Shown in pieces: positions 25,181-33,809 of a DNA stretch of 64,000 bases. This stretch comes from Streptomyces pseudovenezuelae (GTDB lineage Bacteria > Actinomycetota > Actinomycetes > Streptomycetales > Streptomycetaceae), in NCBI RefSeq assembly GCF_029892565.1, contig NZ_JARXVH010000007.1, forward strand, positions 1 through 64,000, read 5' to 3'. The notes beneath the pieces were generated by a model. It did not search any database, was not told where the DNA came from, and saw nothing but the letters and a program-made list of their open reading frames with translations. Position 1 is the first letter of the stretch. Each line of letters opens with the position of its first letter. Both the position numbers and the translations under genes were made by a program.

Positions 25181-26662
25181 TTACTCGACTCTGCGCAGGG
25201 CATCCGCCGGGCGGAGCCTCGATGCTCGCCAACCGCCGAACGCTCCGGCGATCAGGCCGCCCGCCACCGCCAGGCCGACCGCGAGGACGACCGTGGTGAC
25301 GCTCACCGGGGCCGTCAGGGCGACGTCGAGGGTCTTGGCTGCCGCCGTGCGGCCGGGACCGCCGAAGCCGCCGCCACCGCCGCCGCCGGGACCGCCGGCG
25401 CCACCACCGGTGCTCCCCATCTGCGCCGACAGGGTGGGGCTGATGGCCGTCACTACATATGCGCCCGCCAGGCCGACGGCGATGCCGAGGATGCCGCCGA
25501 GCAGACCGTTGACGACCGCTTCGCCGACGACCTGGCGGGTCACGCGGCCCGACTTCCAGCCGAGGGCCTTGAGGGTGCCGAACTCGCGGACGCGCCGGGA
25601 GACGGCGGAGGAGGTGAGGAGACCGGCGACCAGGAAGGCGGCGATCAGGACCGCGATCGAGAGCCACTTGCCGACGCTGGTGGCGAGGGAGGAGGCGGTG
25701 GAGAGGGAGCCGGAGACGGTGTCGGCGAGGTCGGCGGAGGTGGTGACCGTCGTACCCGTGACGTTCTTCTGGATCGTGGACTTGACCGAGTTGATCTTCT
25801 GCGAGTCGGTCGCCTTGACGTAGATCGTGGTGACCTTGTTCTTCGAGTCACTGAGGGTCTGCGCCTGCTTGAGCGGGACGTACAGGTTGGCGGCCGAGTC
25901 GCCGCTGTCGGCGGTGGCGATGCCGATCACCTTGAACTTGACGCTCTTGACGGTGATCGTGGAGCCGACCTTGTACTTCTTCTCCTTGGCGTAGGCCGAG
26001 TCGACGACGACGACCTTCGAGTCGGTCTCCGTCGTCTTGAAGGTACGGCCGCTGGTGATCTTCGACGAGGTCAGCGGACCGAGGGCCGGCTTGGTGACGT
26101 CGGCGCCGTAGACGGAGTAGCTGTTGACGTCGAAGTTGGCGCCGCCGCCCTGGACTTCACCCTGCGGCTGACCGCCGCCGCCACCGTTCTGACCGCCACC
26201 GTTCTGACCGCCGCCGTTCTGGCCGCCGCCGCCCTGCTGCTGGAACTGGCCGCGGGTGAACTGCCCGTCGACCTTGATGACTTGAAGGCTCAGCCCGCCT
26301 ACGGCGTCAGAGACACCGCTCTGCGAACCGACCTTGGAGACCGTCGTGTTCGACAGGGTCTGGAAGCCCTGCACCATGACGCGGTCACTGCTCTGCTCGG
26401 AGTCGGAACCGTCGGCCTGCGCGTCGAAGTTGAAGCGCGGCCGGTCCGAGGTGCTCGTGGAAGCGGCGGCGGCCTTGGTGACCGTCATGTCCGTACCGAG
26501 GCCGTACAGCGACTGAAGGACCTTGTCCTGCGCCTTCCCCATGCCGGACGACACGGAGTTGACCACGATGACGAGCGCGATGCCCAGCGCGAGCCCGGAG
26601 GCGACGACGAGGGCCGCCTTTCTGCGGCGGCGCAGTTCGCGCCTCAGGTAGGTGAAGAACAT
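25181..26662 (-). CDS. MacB-type FtsX-domain ABC permease
   Basis: A 493-residue permease with one N-terminal membrane helix (about 16-36), a large extracytoplasmic MacB-PCD-like domain (about 40-335) and a C-terminal FtsX domain with three helices (about 345-485, including SRRVREFGTLKALGWKSGRV). The external domain carries a QNGGG tandem repeat at about 146-165, and a second Gly-rich run lies at about 430-445. It probably works with the downstream ATPase in signalling or export of an envelope substrate. The ATG at 26662 follows a TAGCTT -10 box by six bases. Confidence 0.92.
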   Translation of the reverse strand: MFFTYLRRELRRRRKAALVVASGLALGIALVIVVNSVSSGMGKAQDKVLQSLYGLGTDMTVTKAAAASTSTSDRPRFNFDAQADGSDSEQSSDRVMVQGFQTLSNTTVSKVGSQSGVSDAVGGLSLQVIKVDGQFTRGQFQQQGGGGQNGGGQNGGGQNGGGGGQPQGEVQGGGANFDVNSYSVYGADVTKPALGPLTSSKITSGRTFKTTETDSKVVVVDSAYAKEKKYKVGSTITVKSVKFKVIGIATADSGDSAANLYVPLKQAQTLSDSKNKVTTIYVKATDSQKINSVKSTIQKNVTGTTVTTSADLADTVSGSLSTASSLATSVGKWLSIAVLIAAFLVAGLLTSSAVSRRVREFGTLKALGWKSGRVTRQVVGEAVVNGLLGGILGIAVGLAGAYVVTAISPTLSAQMGSTGGGAGGPGGGGGGGFGGPGRTAAAKTLDVALTAPVSVTTVVLAVGLAVAGGLIAGAFGGWRASRLRPADALRRVE

Positions 26663-26674
26663 GGCCGCAAGCTA
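26663..26674 (-). promoter_or_regulatory. Leaderless-type -10 box for the ABC operon
   Basis: On the minus strand TAGCTT (26669-26674) is followed by six bases and the ATG at 26662, with no Shine-Dalgarno sequence. Transcription would begin at or next to the start codon. Confidence 0.5.
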
Positions 26675-26747
26675 GGTACAGCGCGTGATGACTGGATAAG
26701 GCCGACATAAGAGAACGATGAGAAGGCTGTGCAGAGGCCCGGAAACA

Positions 26748-26775
26748 CCGATGCCGCCCCTGGGGGCGGCATCGG
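26748..26775. terminator. Terminator of the L,D-transpeptidase gene
   Basis: A 13-bp perfect stem (26748-26760, CCGATGCCGCCCC, with 26763-26775) lies 22 bases beyond the stop codon of the minus-strand L,D-transpeptidase gene. Confidence 0.8.
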
Positions 26776-26797
26776 AAAGCTGTGGACTTCCGTCGGG

Positions 26798-28045
26798 TCA
26801 GACCTCCGAACCGGCCTTCCAGTCCGCCCAGCTGAGGTTCCAGCCGTTCAGGCCGTTGTCCGGGGACACCGTCTTGTCGCCGGTGTTCTGGACCACCACC
26901 ACGTCTCCGACCATGGAGTTGGTGTAGAACCAGTAGCCCGCCGTGCCGGTGTCGTTGGCGCCCTTGGTGTCGGACAGGCCCACGCAGCCGTGGCTGGTGT
27001 TGACGCTGCCGAAGACGGACTTGGCGCCCCAGTAGTTGCCGTGCACGAAGGTGCCGGAGTTGGTGAGGCGGATGGCGTGGGGTACGTCCTTGATGTCGTA
27101 CTCGCCCTTGCCGTCGTCGTCGGTGAAGCCCACGGTCGCGCCGTTCATGCGCGTCTCCTTGAACTTCTCCGACATCACCATGATGCCTTCGTAGGTCTTG
27201 TTGTCGGGCGAACCGGCCGAGATCGGAATGGTCTTGATCGTCGCGCCGTTGTGCGTGATCTTCATCTGCTTGGTCTTCGCGTCGACGTAACTGACCTGGT
27301 TACGGCCGATCTTGAAGGTCACCGTCTTCTGCTGCACACCGTAGACACCGGAGGCTCCCTCGACGCCGTCGAGCGCGAGCTTCAGCGTGACGGTGGAGTT
27401 CTCGGTCCAGTACTTGTCGGGGCGGAAGTCGATGCGGTTGGCGTTGAACCAGTGCCCGACGACCTCCTGACCGCTGCTGGAGGAGACCGTGATGCCCTTC
27501 TGGACCGCGGCCTTCTCGGTGATCGCCTTGTCGAAGTTGATCGACACCGGCATGCCCACACCGACGGTCGAGCCGTCCTCCGGCGTGAAGTTCCCTATGA
27601 AGCTGTTGGCCGGGGAGACCGTGGTGAACGAGGCGTTCTCGTGGGCGACGCGCCCGTCCGAGTCCTTCGCGGCGGCGGCCAGCTTGTAGGTGGTCGAGCG
27701 CTCCAGCTGGGTGGTCGGCTTCCAGCTGGTCTTGTCGGCCGACAGCTCGCCGGCGACCTTGCCGCCGTCCGCGGTCGTCATCGACACGGTCGTGAGCGTG
27801 CCCTTGCTGACGGTCACCGCGGCCGAGTTGTTGATCGACGCGTTGTCCGAGCCGTCCTTGGGCGTGATCTTGATGTCGGCCACCGACGTCTTCTTGGCCG
27901 CCGCCTCGTCGGCCTTGGCCTGCGAGGCGTCACCGCCCCCGCCGGAGGCGTCGTCGTCGCTGCCGGAACACGCCGAGAGCACCAGTACTCCGCCGAGCAG
28001 TGCGGCCGCGACCGAAAGGCCCCTGCGCCGCTTACTGTCCGTCAT
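26798..28045 (-). CDS. L,D-transpeptidase lipoprotein
   Basis: A 415-residue cell-wall enzyme. The lipobox LSAC puts the lipidated Cys at about residue 26, followed by a Gly/Asp linker. Two Ig-like domains (about 55-245) precede the YkuD catalytic domain, whose active site is HGNYWG (His335) and SHGCVGLS (His352, Cys354). It makes 3-3 cross-links in peptidoglycan outside the membrane, like mycobacterial LdtMt2. The start is ATG 28045 with GGAGAAG upstream; an in-frame ATG at 28060 overlaps that site. Confidence 0.93.
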   Translation of the reverse strand: MTDSKRRRGLSVAAALLGGVLVLSACSGSDDDASGGGGDASQAKADEAAAKKTSVADIKITPKDGSDNASINNSAAVTVSKGTLTTVSMTTADGGKVAGELSADKTSWKPTTQLERSTTYKLAAAAKDSDGRVAHENASFTTVSPANSFIGNFTPEDGSTVGVGMPVSINFDKAITEKAAVQKGITVSSSSGQEVVGHWFNANRIDFRPDKYWTENSTVTLKLALDGVEGASGVYGVQQKTVTFKIGRNQVSYVDAKTKQMKITHNGATIKTIPISAGSPDNKTYEGIMVMSEKFKETRMNGATVGFTDDDGKGEYDIKDVPHAIRLTNSGTFVHGNYWGAKSVFGSVNTSHGCVGLSDTKGANDTGTAGYWFYTNSMVGDVVVVQNTGDKTVSPDNGLNGWNLSWADWKAGSEV

Positions 28046-28086
28046 CACACGCTTCTCCATCGCTGCCGAAATCCCCAAAACCCCAA

Positions 28087-28129
28087 GAGTCCCCGTTGAC
28101 CGACGAGTCCCCGTCGATCGAGTCCCCGT
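28087..28129. repeat. Three GAGTCCCCGT repeats upstream of the L,D-transpeptidase gene
   Basis: Exact 10-base copies of GAGTCCCCGT begin at 28087, 28105 and 28120, in the 5' region of the minus-strand gene. They could be protein-binding repeats or simple slippage products. Their spacings of 18 and 15 bases are not helical-turn regular. Confidence 0.6.
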
Positions 28130-28251
28130 CAACGAACTTCAACGCTACGACCGGTTCATCCCGTTCCACATTCCAGTTACGTGTGGGGCACGCCACGTCC
28201 GCCGGGGCGGGTGGTGCGGATCTCGGTCCGTGCGCCACCTGAGACGACGAA

Positions 28252-28279
28252 ACCCCGGCCGGCGGTTGCCACCCGGGGT
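28252..28279. terminator. Putative terminator of the acidic protein gene
   Basis: ACCCCGG (28252-28258) pairs with CCGGGGT (28273-28279), and an inner GGC/GCC extends it. It lies 21 bases beyond the stop of the minus-strand gene at 28300. Confidence 0.45.
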
Positions 28280-28299
28280 CACGTTTTCCCCAAGTCGCG

Positions 28300-28662
28300 T
28301 CAGGAGGCGCCGCGCGTCTCCTCGTCCCCCTCGTCCTCCGTATCTCCTTCGTCATCATCCTCGTCCAGATCCCAATCCGGCGAATCGGGGTCGTAGTCGA
28401 TCGGCTCGCTCGACCAGGAGGCCTGCGCCAGCTCGACCCCGGGCACCTCGCTGACCAGGTCGAACGGATCGACCAGATACGCGAGCGCCTCCGCGGTGTC
28501 TTCCGTCACAGCGTCCTCGGCATGTACCCGCTCATCGGCCGGCATATCGTCCTCGTCGGCGATCCGGCGCAGCGCGGCCTTGGCCACGGCGTCCGCGTCG
28601 TCGACTTCGAGGACGAGTTCCACGCGAAGCCGTACAAATCGTGAGGTCTCTTCAAGGCTCAT
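28300..28662 (-). CDS. Acidic conserved hypothetical protein
   Basis: A 120-residue strongly acidic protein. The last 35 residues are mostly Asp and Glu. It starts MSLEETSRFVRLRVELVLEVDDADAV, which looks like a small alpha/beta domain with amphipathic strands. No catalytic motif or export signal is seen. The ATG at 28662 is preceded by TACGCT with six bases between (28669-28674), and there is no ribosome binding site, so it is a leaderless candidate. The function is unknown. Confidence 0.7.
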   Translation of the reverse strand: MSLEETSRFVRLRVELVLEVDDADAVAKAALRRIADEDDMPADERVHAEDAVTEDTAEALAYLVDPFDLVSEVPGVELAQASWSSEPIDYDPDSPDWDLDEDDDEGDTEDEGDEETRGAS

Positions 28663-28674
28663 GCCGGGAGCGTA
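28663..28674 (-). promoter_or_regulatory. Leaderless-type -10 box
   Basis: On the minus strand TACGCT (28669-28674) fits TANNNT and is followed by exactly six bases before the ATG of the acidic protein gene. No Shine-Dalgarno sequence is present. Confidence 0.5.
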
Positions 28675-28771
28675 AGGCCCACAGCTCCCGTGACTTTCCC
28701 GTGACCCACTCCTTTCACTAACATCGGCCCACACGGCCAATTCGCCAGCGCCACAAGGGGATCGATATTCC

Positions 28772-29098
28772 GTGTCATCCGTTCGCCGTCCGTTGCTGAC
28801 CGCCACCGCCGCGGGGACCCTGCTGGGTGCCCTCTGGTTCGTCCCGTCCGCCAACGCGACTCAGGACACCCCGGTCAGAGATCAGCCGTCGGCGACCGCG
28901 ACCACGCAGGCCAGGGCCACTTCGCAGACCGCCGCGGACACCGACTCGGTGTCCGACGACGCGGTCGGGAGCGAGACGCGGCTGGCCGACACGGGCAGCT
29001 TCGACACGACCCCGTACGTCGTCGGCGGGACGCTGTTCCTCACCCTGGGTGCCGGGTTCGTCGTCTACTCGGTGCGCCGCGAACGCCTCGGGTTCTAA
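28772..29098 (+). CDS. Small LAxTG sortase-anchored surface protein
   Basis: A 108-residue exported protein. A signal peptide (about 1-29) is followed by a Thr/Ala/Asp-rich linker, then the sorting signal LADTG (about 71-75), a hydrophobic segment (YVVGGTLFLTLGAGFVVYSV) and a positive tail RRERLGF. LAxTG is the motif of class E sortases, which also anchor the long chaplins of Streptomyces. The mature part is only about 45 residues, so it may be a wall-anchored stub or spacer. The start is GTG 28772. Confidence 0.8.
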   Translation: MSSVRRPLLTATAAGTLLGALWFVPSANATQDTPVRDQPSATATTQARATSQTAADTDSVSDDAVGSETRLADTGSFDTTPYVVGGTLFLTLGAGFVVYSVRRERLGF

Positions 29099-29103
29099 CT
29101 GAC

Positions 29104-29133
29104 TTGACGTTTCTTTGACCCGGACTTCATAGT
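29104..29133 (+). promoter_or_regulatory. Housekeeping-type promoter giving a leaderless mRNA
   Basis: TTGACG (29104-29109), an 18-bp spacer, then CATAGT (29128-29133). The ATG of the lipoprotein gene is at 29140, six bases after the -10 box, so transcription should begin at the start codon. No ribosome binding site is present. Confidence 0.6.
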
Positions 29134-29139
29134 CCGCTC

Positions 29140-29946
29140 ATGAAGAGATCATCGAGGGTGCGCATAGGCGCCACGGCGACCGCGCTGTCGTTCGCCCTCA
29201 TCACGGGGTGCGGCGGGGAATCCAAGGACACCGAGAGTGGCAACGACTCGGCGGACAAGGGCTCCTCGTCGACCGCGGCCGCCAAGGCGCTCAGCGCGGC
29301 CGAGCTGGACAAGCTGATCATCGCCAAGGGGGACCTGGACGGGTTCGACGTCCAATCCGCCGACACCGGGGACAAGTTCGCCGAGTCCAAGGACAAGGTG
29401 AAGGTCGTCGACGCCAAGTGCGCGCCGCTCGCCTACGTCCTCACGGGCTTCGCGCCGGGCGCGGACGAGAGCGCGTACGTGAACCGGATGGCCACCGAGA
29501 AGGACACCGAGCCGACGCCGACGGGCACCTCCGACGAGGACCTGGACGCCACGATGGACAACCTTCAGGACATCCTCGATTCGACGATGACGGTCGTCTC
29601 GCTCTCCTCGTACGACGGCGAGGGCGCCCAGGAGACGCTGAAGTCCGTGTCGGACGCGATCTCCGGCTGCGCGAGCGGGTTCTCGGTCTCGGCTCCGGGC
29701 GAGGACACCCAGAAGTTCACGAAGGTCGTCGAGGAGAAGGCCTCCGGCACCGGTGACGAGTCGATCGCCTTCGCGGTGTCCGGCCCGGTCGAGGGCGACA
29801 TGACCACGGTGCACGGCGAGGTCGTGCGGCACGGCTCCACGGTCGCCGCGTACTACTCGCTCAGCCTGGCGGCGATGGCCGGCGAGAAGGTCACGTACGA
29901 CATCCCGGCGGAGCTGATCAAGGCCCAGGCGGCCAAGCTCAAGTGA
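29140..29946 (+). CDS. Putative lipoprotein
   Basis: A 268-residue protein with a lipoprotein signal peptide. The lipobox ITGC puts the lipidated Cys at about residue 24, followed by a Ser/Asp/Lys-rich linker. The mature domain is soluble and of unknown fold, with two cysteines (KCAPL, GCASG) that could form a disulfide. No known family is recognised. The gene has its own promoter and is followed by two terminator hairpins. Confidence 0.8.
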   Translation: MKRSSRVRIGATATALSFALITGCGGESKDTESGNDSADKGSSSTAAAKALSAAELDKLIIAKGDLDGFDVQSADTGDKFAESKDKVKVVDAKCAPLAYVLTGFAPGADESAYVNRMATEKDTEPTPTGTSDEDLDATMDNLQDILDSTMTVVSLSSYDGEGAQETLKSVSDAISGCASGFSVSAPGEDTQKFTKVVEEKASGTGDESIAFAVSGPVEGDMTTVHGEVVRHGSTVAAYYSLSLAAMAGEKVTYDIPAELIKAQAAKLK

Positions 29947-29953
29947 CGCTCCG

Positions 29954-30001
29954 GGGCCCGGTCCACGAGGACCGGGCCCGGGAGTTCCACTAGGAACTCC
30001 C
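29954..30001. terminator. Tandem terminator hairpins
   Basis: Hairpin 1 is an 11-bp stem (29954-29964 with 29969-29979, loop ACGA). Hairpin 2 directly abuts it, with GGGAGTTCC (29980-29988) pairing with GGAACTCCC (29993-30001). They separate the lipoprotein gene from the convergent hutH. Confidence 0.75.
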
Positions 30002-30036
30002 CTACGAATTCCCCTACCGCAGCGATCCGTTGACCC

Positions 30037-31581
30037 TCACTGCAGCGGTCCGGTGACCGTCTCCGCCGCGGCCACCAGTCCCCCCTCGCGCACGAACACG
30101 TCCGCCGCGGCCAGGTCGGGCGCCAGGAACCGGTCGGGGCCCGGGCCCCGCACACCGGCGGCCCGCGCGGCCTCGATGACGGCCCGCGAGGCGGCCGCGG
30201 GGGTCAGGCCCTCGCGCAACTCGACCGCGCGGGAGGCGGCGTAGAGCTCGACGGCGAGTACGCGCGCGAGGTTGTCGACGGCGGTACGCAGCTTGCGCGC
30301 GGCCGACCAGCCCATGGAGACGTGGTCCTCCTGCATGGCGGAGGACGGGATCGAGTCCGCGGACGCCGGTACGGCCAGCCGCTTCAACTCGCTGACCAGG
30401 GCGGCCTGCGTGTACTGGGCGATCATCAGGCCCGAGTCGACGCCGGCGTCGTCGGCGAGGAACGGCGGCAGGCCGTGGCTGCGGTTCTTGTCGAGCAGCC
30501 GGTCGGTGCGCCGCTCGGCGATGGACGCGAGGTCCGCGACCGCGATCGCGAGGAAGTCGAGGACGTAGGCCACCGGGGCGCCGTGGAAGTTGCCGTTGGA
30601 CTCGACGCGTCCGTCCGGCAGGACAACGGGGTTGTCGACGGCCGAGGCCAACTCCCGCTCGGCGACCAGGCGGGCGTGCGCCATGGTGTCCCGGCCGGCG
30701 CCGGCGACCTGCGGGGCGCAGCGCACCGAGTAGGCGTCCTGGACGCGCGGGGCGTCGTCCTGGTGGTGGCCGGTGAGCTCCGAACCCTTCAGCACCGCCA
30801 GCATGTTGGCGGCGCTGGCACCCTGGCCCGGGTGCGGGCGGATGGCGTGCAGTTCGGGGGCGAGCACCTTGTCGGTGCCGAGCAGGGCCTCCAGGGACAG
30901 GGCGGCGGTGATGTCGGCCGACTTGTAGAGGAGGTCCAGGTCGGCGAGGGCCATGACCAGCATGCCGAGCATGCCGTCGGTGCCGTTGAGGAGGGCGAGG
31001 CCCTCCTTCTCGCGCAGTTCGACGGGGGCGATGCCGTGCTCGGCGAGCAGTTCGCCGGCCGGGCGGACGGTTCCGTCGGAGCCTTCGGCGTCGCCCTCGC
31101 CCATCAGCGTCAGGGCGCAGTGCGAGAGCGGGGCGAGGTCGCCGGAGCAGCCGAGGGAGCCGAACTCGTGGACGACCGGGGTGATCCCGGCGTTCAGCAC
31201 GTCGGCCATGGTCTGCGCGACCTCGGGGCGCACGCCCGTGTGTCCCGAGCAGACGGTCTTGAGCCGCAGGAACATCAACGCCCGTACGACCTCCCGCTCG
31301 ACCCGCGGTCCCATGCCGGCGGCGTGCGAGCGGACGATGTTGCGCTGCAGCTGGGCACGGAGCTCGGGGCTGATGTGCCGGGTCGCCAGGGCGCCGAAGC
31401 CGGTGCTGACGCCGTAGACCGGCTCGGGCTTGGCCGCCAGCGCCTCCACGATCCCGCGGGCCGCGGCGAGGGCCGCCAGCGCCTCCGGGGAGAGCTCGAC
31501 CCGGGCGCCGTCACGCGCCACGGCGAGAACGTCGGACGCGGTGACCCCGGACGTCCCCACCACCACAGTGTGCATATCCAT
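30037..31581 (-). CDS. hutH: Histidine ammonia-lyase
   Basis: A 514-residue enzyme that converts L-histidine to trans-urocanate and ammonia, the first step of histidine use. The active-site electrophile MIO forms from Cys145-Ser146-Gly147 (GSLGCSGDLAPL); Cys in place of the usual Ala is normal for Streptomyces HutH. Other marks are YGVSTGFGALATRHI, SRSHG-type loop NRSHGLPPFL and QEDHVSMGWSAARK. The start is ATG 31581 (MDMHTVVVG). TACGCT lies seven bases before it, so the message may be leaderless. The other hut genes are not nearby, as in S. coelicolor. Confidence 0.96.
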   Translation of the reverse strand: MDMHTVVVGTSGVTASDVLAVARDGARVELSPEALAALAAARGIVEALAAKPEPVYGVSTGFGALATRHISPELRAQLQRNIVRSHAAGMGPRVEREVVRALMFLRLKTVCSGHTGVRPEVAQTMADVLNAGITPVVHEFGSLGCSGDLAPLSHCALTLMGEGDAEGSDGTVRPAGELLAEHGIAPVELREKEGLALLNGTDGMLGMLVMALADLDLLYKSADITAALSLEALLGTDKVLAPELHAIRPHPGQGASAANMLAVLKGSELTGHHQDDAPRVQDAYSVRCAPQVAGAGRDTMAHARLVAERELASAVDNPVVLPDGRVESNGNFHGAPVAYVLDFLAIAVADLASIAERRTDRLLDKNRSHGLPPFLADDAGVDSGLMIAQYTQAALVSELKRLAVPASADSIPSSAMQEDHVSMGWSAARKLRTAVDNLARVLAVELYAASRAVELREGLTPAAASRAVIEAARAAGVRGPGPDRFLAPDLAAADVFVREGGLVAAAETVTGPLQ

Positions 31582-31721
31582 ATTCAGGAGCGTACGCAGT
31601 GAAGACGGAGATGTCACTACTGGGTCGGGGTTACGCCCCTTACACATTTCGGCGCGCGCGGGGACCGGCGGCCCCGGCCCCGCCCGTCAGGTGAGCCGGC
31701 CCTCGAATCGCCCCGAGTCCG

Positions 31722-32870
31722 TCAGGTGTGCCTGCCCCGGAACCGGCGCCGCTCGGCCGGCGCCGACGGCGAAGGCGTGTCGGCCAACCGCACGACGGGG
31801 TCGTCGACCCCTTCCCGCCCCGCCACCACCGGCCGGTCCGCGTGGAGCGCCTTCGCCCGGTACTGGGCTGCGTCCGCGAGCCGGAAGAGCCGGCGGGCCG
31901 AGCGGACAGGACCGATCGGGTCCTCGGTGGACGCGACCCCGCACGCCACCCCGTCACCCAGCTCCAACTCGGCGGCGCGGCGGCAGAGTTCGCGGGCCGC
32001 CTCGACCACCTCGTCGGCGGCCGGACCGACCGCGAGGAGACAGAACTCGTCCCCGCCGAGGCGGGCCGCGAGCGCGCCGGGCAGCATCGCCCCGCACAGC
32101 GACAGGACGGACCCGAAACGCTCCAGGAGCCGGTCGCCCACCGCGTGCCCCTGGGTGTCGTTGACGCGCTTGAGGCCGTTCAGGTCGCAGACGACGAGGC
32201 TGACGACGGTCCCGTCGACGCGGTGCCGCTCGACGGCCTCGTCCAGCCGCAGATCGACCGCGCGGCGGTTGGCGAGCCCGGTGAGGGCGTCGGTGAAGGC
32301 GAGCCTGCGCGCCTCCTCAAGGCGCTCGGTCTGGGCGATCCCGGCGGCCACGACGGAGGCCAGGACGGTCGCGAAGTCGGCGTCGGCCCGCGCGAAGACG
32401 GGGGCGCCGGCCGGCCGGGCCACGTACAGCTCGCCCCAGGCCCGCCCGTGCAGCACGATCGGCGCGACGACACAGGAGCCGCGGCCCCGGCGGCGCAGGG
32501 CGGCGACGCGCTGATGGACGTAACCGGGCCGCCCCCCGGCCGCCGGGCCCTCGGCCGTCTCGACCCAGGCGTTGGGCTCGCCACCGCCCGCCCACCGCTC
32601 GTGCAGGAACTCGGTGATCTCCGGGAACTGGTGCACGGGGTACGACTCCCCGTCCGGGAACTCGTCCTCGCCCTCGGCCCGCTCCCCCACGTTCACGAGG
32701 ACCCGCAGCCGGCTGAGCTCGCGCTCCCACACCGACAGCGCGGCGAAGCTCCCGCCCAGCGCCCGGCACGCCCCGGCCGCCGCCGCCCGCCACGCCTCAC
32801 GCGAGCCGTGCGCCGCCGCCATGCCCTGCGCCAACGCGACGACGGCCGTGAGCCGGTTGTCCTCACCCAT
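31722..32870 (-). CDS. GAF-GGDEF diguanylate cyclase
   Basis: A 382-residue cytoplasmic protein. A GAF-like sensor domain covers about residues 20-180. A GGDEF domain (about 188-345) has the intact motif at 272-276 (RLGGDEFCLL) and FTDALTGLANRR at its start, so it should make cyclic di-GMP from GTP. No RxxD inhibitory site is seen just before GGDEF. Cyclic di-GMP controls development through BldD in Streptomyces. No membrane segment and no EAL domain are present. The start is ATG 32870. Confidence 0.92.
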   Translation of the reverse strand: MGEDNRLTAVVALAQGMAAAHGSREAWRAAAAGACRALGGSFAALSVWERELSRLRVLVNVGERAEGEDEFPDGESYPVHQFPEITEFLHERWAGGGEPNAWVETAEGPAAGGRPGYVHQRVAALRRRGRGSCVVAPIVLHGRAWGELYVARPAGAPVFARADADFATVLASVVAAGIAQTERLEEARRLAFTDALTGLANRRAVDLRLDEAVERHRVDGTVVSLVVCDLNGLKRVNDTQGHAVGDRLLERFGSVLSLCGAMLPGALAARLGGDEFCLLAVGPAADEVVEAARELCRRAAELELGDGVACGVASTEDPIGPVRSARRLFRLADAAQYRAKALHADRPVVAGREGVDDPVVRLADTPSPSAPAERRRFRGRHT

Positions 32871-32882
32871 TAACCCAGGTTA
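32871..32882 (-). promoter_or_regulatory. Leaderless-type -10 box inside a TAACC palindrome
   Basis: On the minus strand TAACCT (32877-32882) lies six bases before the ATG of the GGDEF gene. The same bases form the palindrome TAACC-CA-GGTTA, which could be an operator placed over the promoter. Confidence 0.5.
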
Positions 32883-32997
32883 GGGAGGTTTGGGTGGTTT
32901 CGTGACGTTGGTGCGGCGGTGGGGTGAGTGGGCGGGGCGGGGCCGTACGGGGTCCGGTGGACCATCCGCCCACGCTGACCGCTACTCACCCGGAGCG

Positions 32998-33798
32998 CTA
33001 CTCACCCGGCCACTGCGGCTTCCGCTTCTCGTTGAAGGCCGCGACCCCCTCCGCCCGGTCCCCCGAGAACGCCACGGCCCGCCAGGCCGCGTCCTCGACC
33101 TCCAGGGCCGCCCGCAGGTCGAGCCCGTGCCCGAGGCGCAACGCACGCTTGGCCGCGCGCAGGCCGACGGGCGAGTTCGCGGCGATACGGGAGGCCAGGG
33201 CCAGCGCCGCCTCGCGGTCCTGCCCCGCCTCCACCAGCTCGTCGACGAGCCCCAACTCCCGTGCCTCCGCGGCCTCCAGCCGCCGCGCCGTGAAGATCAG
33301 CTCGGCCGCCCGCGCGGCCCCGACCCGCCGGGGCAGCAACTGCGTACCGCCGCCGCCCGGGATCACCCCGACCGACACCTCCGGCAACCCCACCACGGCC
33401 GTACGGTCGGCCACGATCAGGTCGCACGACAGGGCCAGCTCGAATCCGCCGCCCAGCGCGTAGCCGTGCACGGCGGCGACGGCCGGGACGGGCAGGTCCA
33501 GTACGCCGGTGTAGGCGGCCCGTGAGACGGGGCGCTGGCGCAGCATGTCGGCGTCGCTGAACGAGTTCCGCTCCTTGAGGTCCGCGCCGACGCAGAACGC
33601 CCGCTCGTGCGTCGAGGTCACCACGACCGCCCGTACGTCCTGGTCGGCGCCGAGCGCGGCGCAGCCCGCGGCGATCGAGCGGGCCATCTCGCTCGACACG
33701 GCGTTCATGGCCTTGGGCCGGTCCAGGACGAGCTCGGCGACATGCCCGTCCCCGTGCCGCCGTACCAGCACGAACTCCCCGAACCGCTCCTCGCTCAT
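32998..33798 (-). CDS. Enoyl-CoA hydratase/isomerase family protein
   Basis: A 266-residue crotonase-fold enzyme. The oxyanion hole is formed by the CVGADLKE and HGYALGGGFELALSCD segments. Both catalytic glutamates of true hydratases are present: Glu in GGGFELALSCD (about 119) and Glu in GLPEVSVGVIPGGGGTQ (about 140). It probably hydrates 2-enoyl-CoA in fatty-acid or amino-acid breakdown. The start is ATG 33798 with a GGAGGG site. A symmetrical GTTAAC repeat lies just upstream. Confidence 0.92.
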   Translation of the reverse strand: MSEERFGEFVLVRRHGDGHVAELVLDRPKAMNAVSSEMARSIAAGCAALGADQDVRAVVVTSTHERAFCVGADLKERNSFSDADMLRQRPVSRAAYTGVLDLPVPAVAAVHGYALGGGFELALSCDLIVADRTAVVGLPEVSVGVIPGGGGTQLLPRRVGAARAAELIFTARRLEAAEARELGLVDELVEAGQDREAALALASRIAANSPVGLRAAKRALRLGHGLDLRAALEVEDAAWRAVAFSGDRAEGVAAFNEKRKPQWPGE

Positions 33799-33809
33799 GA
33801 CACCCTCCG

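Noticed and set aside
28087..28129. CRISPR-like array
   Set aside because: The repeats are only 10 bases, the spacings are 15-18 bases, and no cas genes are present. The same holds for the 14-, 15- and 18-bp tandem repeats.
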